Source: a bacterium | Lineage (GTDB): Bacteria > UBA8248 | Assembly (NCBI GenBank): GCA_027622355.1 | Contig: JAQBZT010000031.1 | Coordinates: 1 to 15,201, forward strand | Direction of reading: 5' to 3' | DNA: 15,201 nucleotides | Notes under the pieces: model-generated | The model's database searches: none | What the model was told of the DNA's origin: nothing | What the model saw: only the letters and a program-made list of their open reading frames with translations | Shown: positions 1-5,850 of the stretch, one piece after another | Numbering within the stretch: the stretch's first letter is position 1 | Layout: each line of letters opens with the position of its first letter | Made by a program: the position numbers and the translations under genes

Positions 1-1105
1 AAAACCCTCCCGCCGGATGCACGAATTCCTTTAAAGCCTCGGGGTTCCACTCGACTCCGAGGCCGGGGGCGTCGGAGAGGATGAGGTGGCCGTCCTTGAG
101 CGCCATGGGGGACTTCAGGGCGGGCTCCCACCAGGGCATGTGCTCGCACCAGATCGAGCCTTCCGTCGCACTCAGAAGATGGGCGGAGACCTCGTGGAAA
201 AGGTGCGGCGTGATGGGGAGGCCGTGTGCCTTCGCCGCCTTCGCGGATTTCAACCAGCCGGTGATTCCGGCGCATCTTTGCAGATCGGCCATGAGGACAT
301 CGCAGGCGCCCGCCGCCATGAGGTGCCGGTGGCCCCTCGGGCCGTAGTTCGTCTCCCCCTGGCAGATGGGGATCGCGCTGGAAGCCCTGACCTCGGCGCA
401 GCCCCGCACGTCCTCGTGGTCCACGGGCTCTTCCATCCATTCGAGATCGAAATCTTTCAGGGCGGCGCAGGCTTCTTTGGCGCGCGCGACGGACCAGCCC
501 TGGTTGGCGTCCACCATGAGGGTTTTATCGCCGATGGCCTCGCGGACGGCAGCGGTGCGGCGAACGTCCTCCTGGAGATCGGCCTTGCCGACGCGGTGCT
601 TGAGGGCTTTGTGGCCGCTTGCGATGAGGGCGGCGGCTTCTTCCCTGAGCTCGTCTTCCGCCGCGTTCAGCCAGAGGCCCTCGCTCGCGTAACAGGGGAT
701 CTCGCGCCTTGTGCCGCCCAAGTACTTCCAGAGCGGCTGGCCGGCGGCCTTGGCGGCGATGTCCCAGCAGGCGGTGTCGAGCGCCCCGATGGCGCAGGCG
801 GAGACGCCCTCCCTCCCGACGAAGCTCGCGGCCTTGCGCATGGCGTCCCAGTTTTCCTCCGTGTTCCTCGGGTCCTTGCCGGTGATCGCACTGAGCGAAT
901 CGCGTACCATGGCGGTGAGGGCGCGGAGCTTCTCAGGCCCGAAGGCGAAGCACCAGCCGATGCCGTCCAGCCCCTCGCGGGTGCGGAGGGTGACGCAGCA
1001 GGTGTCCACCCCCGGCAGCTCGAACGTCGAGACGGCGAGCGGACGGGGCAGCGGGACGCGCACCTGCTGGACGTTCATCGTGATGATGGTGAGGCGATCG
1101 TTCAC
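1..1105 (-). CDS. Mandelate racemase/muconate lactonizing enzyme-family protein (enolase superfamily), 3'-truncated by window edge
   Basis: An acid-sugar or hydroxyacid dehydratase/racemase-type enzyme that would abstract an alpha-proton next to a carboxylate with Mg2+ help. Hand translation from GTG at 1105 gives 368 open codons with no stop before the window edge. Visible family residues: K169-H-R171 at the KxK site of strand 2, metal ligands D199 (MVDANQGW), E225 (WMEEP) and E251 (CQGET), the D274/H301 dyad (ADLQR, TPHLFHE) and E321. This is the mandelate racemase subgroup pattern, with Arg replacing the second Lys. Family members are about 370-400 residues, so probably only the last few to about 30 are missing. 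GTG is preferred because GGAGG lies 5-6 bases before it; the ATG nine codons in (1078) has no ribosome site. It is transcribed divergently from the pseudouridine synthase gene. The substrate cannot be assigned; a sugar acid, tartrate or mandelate-like acid is possible. Confidence 0.9.
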   Translation of the reverse strand, partial: MNDRLTIITMNVQQVRVPLPRPLAVSTFELPGVDTCCVTLRTREGLDGIGWCFAFGPEKLRALTAMVRDSLSAITGKDPRNTEENWDAMRKAASFVGREGVSACAIGALDTACWDIAAKAAGQPLWKYLGGTRREIPCYASEGLWLNAAEDELREEAAALIASGHKALKHRVGKADLQEDVRRTAAVREAIGDKTLMVDANQGWSVARAKEACAALKDFDLEWMEEPVDHEDVRGCAEVRASSAIPICQGETNYGPRGHRHLMAAGACDVLMADLQRCAGITGWLKSAKAAKAHGLPITPHLFHEVSAHLLSATEGSIWCEHMPWWEPALKSPMALKDGHLILSDAPGLGVEWNPEALKEFVHPAGGF

Positions 1106-1174
1106 GGGGGCCTCCGTTTTTGGGCTGCTCCTCTTTGAGGGGAGAACACGATACCCCCTTTCGGCGGATGCCGC

Positions 1175-1180
1175 TATAAT
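1175..1180 (+). promoter_or_regulatory. Candidate -10 box (TATAAT) for the pseudouridine synthase operon
   Basis: A perfect TATAAT stands out in GC-rich sequence, 60 bases before the ATG at 1240 and inside the 134-base divergent gap. No convincing -35 hexamer lies 16-18 bases upstream (TTGAGG at 1135-1140 is too far away), so this is a match to one element only. Confidence 0.3.
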
Positions 1181-1201
1181 CGCCCGAGCGCCGGGGCCGT
1201 C

Positions 1202-1217
1202 CCGGAATTTTTTCCGG
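1202..1217. repeat. Perfect short inverted repeat in the leader of the pseudouridine synthase gene
   Basis: Arms CCGGAA and TTCCGG flank a TTTT loop. If transcription starts just after the TATAAT at 1175, this hairpin or operator-like dyad would sit in the 5' leader, ending 22 bases before the ATG. It could be a protein-binding dyad or a small RNA hairpin. It is too weak and T-poor downstream to be an intrinsic terminator. Confidence 0.45.
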
Positions 1218-1239
1218 TAGCCGTCGAGAGACGTTCGCC

Positions 1240-2067
1240 ATGGACATCCGACTTCAGAAGATCATCGCCCAGGCCGGGATCGCCTCGCGCCGCGAGGCCG
1301 AGCGCCTCATCGAGGAGGGCCTGGTGACGGTGAACGGGGTGCGCGTCACCGCCCTCGGGGCCAAGGCCGACCCCCAGAAGGACGCCGTCAAGGTCCGCGG
1401 CAAGCTCATCACCCGGCGCGAGCCCCCCGTCTATCTCGTTATGCACAAGCCGAAAAACGTTCTCACCGCGGTGCGGGACGAGGGGGAAAAGGGCCGGACG
1501 ACGGTGCTCGATCTCCTGCCCGCCGGGAGGCGACGGGTCTTTCCGATCGGACGGCTCGACTTCGATGTGGAAGGAGCGCTGCTCCTCACGAACGACGGGG
1601 AACTCGCCCACCGGCTCGCCCATCCGCGCTACCAGATCCCGCGCATCTACGACGCCAAGGTGAAGGGCCGGCCCGCCGAGAAGGCCCTCATCCGGATGGT
1701 CAAGGTAGGCAGCATCCCGCGCGGCAAGCGCCCGCCCGAGCCTGCGAAGATCCGCCCCCTTGAGACGAAGGCGGCCCAGAACACCTGGCTGCGGATCGAG
1801 CTGCGCGAGGGCCGCTATCACCATGTCAAGAAGATGTGCGAGGCCGCCGGGCACCAGGTCATCAAGCTGGTGCGCCGCTCCTTCGGGGGGGTGAACGTCT
1901 CCGGCCTCAAGCCCGGCGAAGTGCGTCCCCTCAACGGGAAGGAGCTGCTCCACCTGCGGATCATCACCGGCCTCGCCCAGGGCGAGAAAGAATCTACCGC
2001 CCGCGCCGGCTGGGCAAAGGCCGCCCCGCGCCCGGAGCGGAGCCGCAAAAAACGAGCGGTAAAATGA
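1240..2067 (+). CDS. RsuA/RluB/RluE/RluF-family pseudouridine synthase
   Basis: Isomerises a specific uridine in ribosomal RNA to pseudouridine in the cytoplasm. The 275-residue product opens with an S4 RNA-binding domain (about 1-60: MDIRLQKIIAQAGIASRREAE), then the catalytic domain with the signature GRLDFDVEGALLLTNDG; D107 is the expected catalytic Asp. GRYHHVKKMCEAAGH and VRRSFGGV match the later conserved blocks. RluB (23S rRNA) and RsuA (16S rRNA) cannot be separated by eye; the length and S4 domain favour an RluB-like role. The last 30 residues or so form a basic tail (ending SRKKRAVK) likely to bind RNA. The ATG has only a weak purine-rich stretch upstream (GAGAG), but the S4 domain begins immediately, so an earlier start is unlikely. 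It heads a plus-strand run and overlaps the next gene by four bases (ATGA). Confidence 0.95.
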   Translation: MDIRLQKIIAQAGIASRREAERLIEEGLVTVNGVRVTALGAKADPQKDAVKVRGKLITRREPPVYLVMHKPKNVLTAVRDEGEKGRTTVLDLLPAGRRRVFPIGRLDFDVEGALLLTNDGELAHRLAHPRYQIPRIYDAKVKGRPAEKALIRMVKVGSIPRGKRPPEPAKIRPLETKAAQNTWLRIELREGRYHHVKKMCEAAGHQVIKLVRRSFGGVNVSGLKPGEVRPLNGKELLHLRIITGLAQGEKESTARAGWAKAAPRPERSRKKRAVK

Positions 2068-2978
2068 AGCGGGCGGCATTCCTCCTCCTTGTCTTCTTCA
2101 TCGGCGCCGCCGTTTTCTCCGGCGGGACCGCCCAGGGCAGCAGTCACCAGGGCGGAAGGCTGATAGAGGTGGCGGGAGAAGCCCCCGTTCTCAACCAGAA
2201 CCTCGCGCGCGCCCTTCAGGACGCCCTTCAGAGTGCTTTCCGCAACGCGGTGACGATGGTGGTCAAGGGCAACATGGCGGAAAAGGACTTCGCCGCATTT
2301 CACGAAGAAATCGAAAACGCCCTTTTGCGGACGAGCGAACAGTTCGTCCAGCGCTACCGCCTCCTCGAGCAGAAAACGGATCCGGCCACCCAGCGGATGC
2401 GGGTGAAGGTCGAGGTCGTCGTGAACCACACGCACATCGACGGGGTACTGCGCTCCCTCCGGCTGCAGACGAAGAATCCGGGAGAGGTGCGCGTCCTCAT
2501 CCTGGTGGAGGAGGAGATTCTCGGCCGCGAGCAGCCGACCCTCCCCCTTTCCCCGGAGCGCGTCAGCACCGCGGAGCGGCGGATGATGGTCCGATTCGGC
2601 CAGGCGGGCTACACCCCGATCAGCCCGCGCGCCCAGCGCCAGCCGGCCGCGCCCGGCCAGATTGCGGCGGCCGTCCGTGGGAACAACGACGCCGCCCGCG
2701 CCCTGGGGGGCATCTGCCGCTGCGATCTGGTGATCACCGCCCGTGCCGTCGCCGAGCGTGAACGGAGCGGCTCCTATGTCGGGCTGGTGAACGGCCGGGT
2801 GCTCCGCGTCAGCGACGGAGCGGTTCTCGCCATCCGTTCACGCCAGGTCCAGATCCGTCCCCGAGGAAGCGATTCGGGCTTCAATGCGGCGATCTCGGCG
2901 GCCAGCGACGGTGTGGCGCTCGCCCTGGTGGCCGAAGTGCGCCGATCGGTCCCTCCCCGGAGGGGAGGAAGCCGCTGA
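2064..2978 (+). CDS. Secreted FlgT-like protein of unknown role
   Basis: A 304-residue exported protein. Residues 1 to about 23 form a Sec signal peptide (MKRAAFLLLVFF, then a small-residue GGTAQ region). The segment after it, VAGEAPVLNQNLARALQDALQSAFRNAV, resembles the N-terminal domain of FlgT and LPP20-like proteins, in which a short strand precedes a helix of the form N-A-ALQ-AL--A. A second region (about 150-290) has alternating hydrophobic strands and ends in a basic PPRRGGSR. FlgT stabilises the H ring of sodium-driven flagella in Vibrio, but no flagellar gene is nearby, so only the fold resemblance is claimed. The start is ATG in the ATGA overlap with the upstream stop, implying coupled translation; an upstream in-frame opening to 1836 lies entirely inside the synthase gene and is not used. 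A DUF2066-like protein is an alternative. Confidence 0.75.
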   Translation: MKRAAFLLLVFFIGAAVFSGGTAQGSSHQGGRLIEVAGEAPVLNQNLARALQDALQSAFRNAVTMVVKGNMAEKDFAAFHEEIENALLRTSEQFVQRYRLLEQKTDPATQRMRVKVEVVVNHTHIDGVLRSLRLQTKNPGEVRVLILVEEEILGREQPTLPLSPERVSTAERRMMVRFGQAGYTPISPRAQRQPAAPGQIAAAVRGNNDAARALGGICRCDLVITARAVAERERSGSYVGLVNGRVLRVSDGAVLAIRSRQVQIRPRGSDSGFNAAISAASDGVALALVAEVRRSVPPRRGGSR

Positions 2979-3019
2979 ATTCGGTGTGATATGATCGGGA
3001 TTCCAGGAAACGGCTGATT

Positions 3020-3035
3020 GTTTTTTCGTAAAAAC
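3020..3035. repeat. AT-rich inverted repeat upstream of the phosphatidyltransferase gene
   Basis: GTTTTT and AAAAAC arms around a TCGT loop form a perfect dyad ending 11 bases before the ATG at 3047. It is conspicuous against GC-rich surroundings. It may only ease opening of the translation start, or it may bind a protein. There is no GC-rich stem, so it is not a classical terminator. Confidence 0.35.
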
Positions 3036-3046
3036 GGCGGTGGCCC

Positions 3047-3646
3047 ATGCCAATCAACGGAACGACCGGCCTGACGGTGGCGACGAAGATTACGGTGACC
3101 CGGATTTTGCTCATCCCGGTTTTCGTGATCTGCCTGGTCTACAGGCGGCCCGGCCTCGCCCTCGTGGTGTTCGCCCTGGCGAGCCTGGCCGACGCCGTGG
3201 ACGGCCATCTCGCCCGCCGGCGCGGCGAAAAAACCGAACTCGGGGCCATGCTCGACCCCATGGCCGACAAGCTGCTCATGTTCTCGGCCTATATTGTTCT
3301 CGGCCGCATGGGGGAGATACCTCCCTGGCTCTCCATCTTTGTCATCAGCCGGGATGTCATTATCAGCCTTGGATTCCTGGTTCTCTTTCTGACGGTCGGT
3401 TTTGTCACTCCGCGCCCGTCGCTTCTGGGAAAAGCCACGACCGCCCTGCAGATGCTCTCCATCATCGCGGGACTGCTGGCCTATGCCGCACGAATCCCGG
3501 GGACGCCTCTTCTCCCGCTCTACATCCTCACCGGAGGGCTGACGGTGATCTCGGGGCTGCACTACACATTCTTCGTGGGCGCGCGCATGCTGGCCCAGCG
3601 TGAGAGGGCGGCGAAACAAAATTCGGCCCAGCCGGCGGAAAGGTAA
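3047..3646 (+). CDS. pgsA: CDP-alcohol phosphatidyltransferase, PgsA-type (CDP-diacylglycerol--glycerol-3-phosphate 3-phosphatidyltransferase)
   Basis: Makes phosphatidylglycerol phosphate from CDP-diacylglycerol and glycerol 3-phosphate, the committed step to phosphatidylglycerol and cardiolipin, in the inner membrane. The 199-residue product contains the complete family motif D-x2-D-G-x2-A-R-x8-G-x3-D-x3-D as DAVDGHLAR, then G-AML-D-PMA-D, around residues 48-74. At least four further hydrophobic segments follow (YIVLG, VIISLGFLVLFL, TALQMLSIIAGLLAY, TVISGLHYTFF). The N-terminal TVATKITVTRILLIPVFV, with the conserved T-x-x-R, is typical of PgsA. The length is normal. The gene sits 68 bases after the FlgT-like gene and 10 bases before the AI-2E-family gene. 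PgsA is the best fit, but other members of the family (such as PssA or a cardiolipin-type enzyme) share the motif. Confidence 0.85.
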   Translation: MPINGTTGLTVATKITVTRILLIPVFVICLVYRRPGLALVVFALASLADAVDGHLARRRGEKTELGAMLDPMADKLLMFSAYIVLGRMGEIPPWLSIFVISRDVIISLGFLVLFLTVGFVTPRPSLLGKATTALQMLSIIAGLLAYAARIPGTPLLPLYILTGGLTVISGLHYTFFVGARMLAQRERAAKQNSAQPAER

Positions 3647-3656
3647 GCACGATCGC

Positions 3657-4727
3657 ATGGATACAAACCCGGCACCTCCGCTTTTCACCTGGAAGCGCAT
3701 CTGGCTCTTTCTCGTGCTGATCGCCGCGGTGTGGATCCTCTCGAGCGCCCGTGCGGTGCTCACCCCGCTCGTCGCGGCTTTCATTCTCGCCTATCTGCTG
3801 AATCCGATCGCCACCATCCTCGAGAAGCGCTGCCGCATCCCCCGGACGGGGGGCGTCCTCCTCATCATCGTGGCGCTGGGCGTGATCATGGTGCTGCTCT
3901 GGTTGAGCGTGGCCCCGCTCGTAGAAAGACAGATCGTCGTCTTCGGGCGGCGCCTCCCCGGCTACCTGCAGGTTCTCGAGGGATGGGTGGAGAGCCTTCT
4001 CACGCGGTTCCAGATTGTTCCCGCCGCCGAGGTAAAGAAGTTCGTCTCTGAAAATCTGACCGCGCTCGGGAGACTCCCCCTCGACGCCCTGCAGACGGGC
4101 GGGAGCGTCCTCCTGCGGACGACCCGGGGGCTGATCTCCATCGTCCAGGGTCTCGTGTTCCTCCTGCTGATACCGGTCATGATGTTCTACATTCTGCGGG
4201 ACATCAGCTTTTTCTCGGACACGTTCTTCCATTACATCCATCCCGACTACCGCAGGGAGGTCCGGCGGCGGCTCCAGCGGCTCGACGAGGTGCTCGGCTC
4301 CTTCATCAAGGGCCAGCTCATCGTCGGCCTGATTCTTTCGGTGCTCTACTCGATCGGATTTTTTATTGTCGACGTGCCGCTCTGGCTCATCCTCGGCATC
4401 TTCGTCGGGCTGATCAGCATGTTCCCCTACGTCGAGTGGATCGTCGGGCTCCCGGCGGTGGTGGCGCTCACCGCCCTCCAGCACCAGGACTGGCTCCACA
4501 TCCTGGGGGCGCTCATCGTGTTCGCCATCATCTCGCCCATCGCCGGGATGTATCTGATCCCCCGCGTCGTCGGCGGGAAGGTGGGGCTGCATCCGGTGGT
4601 GGTGCTCGCCTCGGTGCTCATCGGGGGCGAACTGCTCGGCTTCGCCGGCATTTTGCTCGCCGTCCCCCTCGCGGCCGCGATCAAGGTCGGCCTGGAGGCG
4701 CTGCACGACTACTACATCGGCAATTGA
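3657..4727 (+). CDS. AI-2E/PerM-family membrane protein (UPF0118)
   Basis: A 356-residue polytopic inner-membrane protein of the AI-2E transporter family (TqsA, YhhT, PerM; Pfam PF01594). Known members export autoinducer-2 or act as ion antiporters, so the substrate here is open. Architecture: two N-terminal helices (IWLFLVLIAAVWIL; VLTPLVAAFILAYLLNP, a conserved block), another helix near 65-85, a soluble helical stretch (about 90-155), then a hydrophobic C-terminal half with GQLIVGLILSVLYSIGFF, LILGIFVGLISMFPYVEWIVG and the terminal GFAGILLAVPLAAAIKV. GQ and P-Y in this half are family hallmarks. The start at 3657 is 10 bases past the pgsA stop with only a distant GGAAAGG, so it probably relies on coupling. 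A start at 3600 would add 19 residues inside pgsA and is less likely. It converges with the dehydrogenase gene, leaving 21 bases. Confidence 0.9.
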   Translation: MDTNPAPPLFTWKRIWLFLVLIAAVWILSSARAVLTPLVAAFILAYLLNPIATILEKRCRIPRTGGVLLIIVALGVIMVLLWLSVAPLVERQIVVFGRRLPGYLQVLEGWVESLLTRFQIVPAAEVKKFVSENLTALGRLPLDALQTGGSVLLRTTRGLISIVQGLVFLLLIPVMMFYILRDISFFSDTFFHYIHPDYRREVRRRLQRLDEVLGSFIKGQLIVGLILSVLYSIGFFIVDVPLWLILGIFVGLISMFPYVEWIVGLPAVVALTALQHQDWLHILGALIVFAIISPIAGMYLIPRVVGGKVGLHPVVVLASVLIGGELLGFAGILLAVPLAAAIKVGLEALHDYYIGN

Positions 4728-4748
4728 AGAAACACCGCCCGCGAAATC

Positions 4749-5810
4749 CTACAAACGGCCGATCACATCGCTCCCGGCCTGTTTCGTCGAAGCCTTTCCG
4801 CCGAGATCGCGCGTTTTGACGTCGCCTGCCAGATGGGCGCGGACGGCGGCGTCGAGCCGCTTGGCCGCCTTCGCCTCCCCCAGATAATCGAGCAGCATGA
4901 CACACGAAAAGAGCGTCGCCACCGGATTGGCGATGCCCTTGCCCATGATATCGGGGGCGGAGCCATGGACGGGCTCGAAGAGGCCGGGGTATTTCCGCGA
5001 GGGGTTGATGTTCGCGCTCGCGGCCACCCCGAGGCCGCCGACGATCCCGGCGCCGAGATCGGTCAGGATGTCGGCGAAGAGATTGGTCGAGACCACCACG
5101 TCGAACTTTTCGGGCCGGCGGACAAACTCGAGCGCGGCGGCGTCCACGAGGTATTTCGCGGTCTTCACCTTCTTGTAGCGCGGCCGGGCGGCCACCTCGA
5201 CGAACACCTCGTCCCACAAAACGAGGGTGTAGCCCTGTGCGTTCGATTTCGTGACGTTGGTGACGTGCTTTTTCCGCTTCAGGGCGTGCTCGAAGGCGAT
5301 GGTGATGATCCGGTCGCAGCCGCGGCGGGTGAAGATAGCGTTCTGGATCGCGATCTCCTCGGGAAAGCCCTCGTAGTGGCGCCCGCCCACCGGGCTGTAC
5401 TCGCCCTCGACGTTCTCCCGGAAAAAGAGCATGTCGATATCGCCCGGCGAATAGCCCCGCAGGGGGGATTCAAGTCCCTTGTAAAGAACGATGGGCCGGA
5501 TGTTGGCGTAAAGATCGAACCCCCGCCGGATGGGCAGGAGGAGCTGATGCAGCGTGATGTGATCCGGGATGTCGGGCCGCCCCACTGCGCCGAGGAGAAT
5601 GGCGTCGAATTTTCCGATCGTCGAGAGATAGTTCTCCGGGCACATTCTTCCGGTCTTGTGATAAAAATCGCTTCCCCAGGGAAACTTCGTGAAGGAAAAC
5701 CGAAGGCTCCGCTCTTTTTTCTCCAGCGCGCGGAGCACGCGGACGCCCTCGTTCACAACCTCGGTGCCGATCCCGTCCCCGGGGATCAGCGCGATGCGGT
5801 GCGTCGCCAT
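4749..5810 (-). CDS. Tartrate/D-malate dehydrogenase-type decarboxylating dehydrogenase (isocitrate/isopropylmalate dehydrogenase family)
   Basis: An NAD(P)-dependent oxidative decarboxylase of a 2-hydroxyacid, expected to need Mg2+ or Mn2+ in the cytoplasm. The 353-residue product starts RIALIPGDGIG and carries the active-site set of the family: substrate arginines R95, R105 and R131, Y138 (EGEYS), K188 (VTKSNAQ), and metal aspartates D223, D247 and D251 (NLFADILTDLGAG). The nucleotide loop is HGSAPDIMGKGIANPVAT. WGSDFYHKTGRMCPE and AVGRPDIPDHITLHQLLLPIR resemble tartrate dehydrogenase (TtuC) and D-malate dehydrogenase (DmlA) more than LeuB, so I place it there; 3-isopropylmalate dehydrogenase remains the main alternative, and no leuA/C/D genes are nearby. 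The ATG is preceded by AAGGGAG eight bases away. It is the second gene of a minus-strand pair, 40 bases after the spermidine-synthase-like gene. Confidence 0.85.
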   Translation of the reverse strand: MATHRIALIPGDGIGTEVVNEGVRVLRALEKKERSLRFSFTKFPWGSDFYHKTGRMCPENYLSTIGKFDAILLGAVGRPDIPDHITLHQLLLPIRRGFDLYANIRPIVLYKGLESPLRGYSPGDIDMLFFRENVEGEYSPVGGRHYEGFPEEIAIQNAIFTRRGCDRIITIAFEHALKRKKHVTNVTKSNAQGYTLVLWDEVFVEVAARPRYKKVKTAKYLVDAAALEFVRRPEKFDVVVSTNLFADILTDLGAGIVGGLGVAASANINPSRKYPGLFEPVHGSAPDIMGKGIANPVATLFSCVMLLDYLGEAKAAKRLDAAVRAHLAGDVKTRDLGGKASTKQAGSDVIGRL

Positions 5811-5850
5811 TTCATTTACTCCCTTCTAATCTTGATTCGTGAAAAAAACT

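Noticed and set aside
86..1138. A 350-codon plus-strand open frame across the left end
   Set aside because: It lies opposite the enolase-superfamily gene, whose catalytic residues are all present on the minus strand. Long antisense frames are expected in GC-rich DNA, and this one shows no recognisable domain.
2952..2966. Inverted repeat CTCCCC/GGGGAG near the end of the FlgT-like gene as a terminator
   Set aside because: It is inside the coding region, and no T run follows the stem.
3528..4706. A 392-codon minus-strand open frame opposite the AI-2E-family gene
   Set aside because: The translation is rich in Asp, Glu, His and Arg, a typical shadow of a hydrophobic membrane protein read backwards.
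3647..4727. Assigning the membrane protein as a proven autoinducer-2 exporter in a quorum-sensing system
   Set aside because: The family name reflects a few members; others transport ions or are uncharacterised, and no luxS or lsr gene is nearby.
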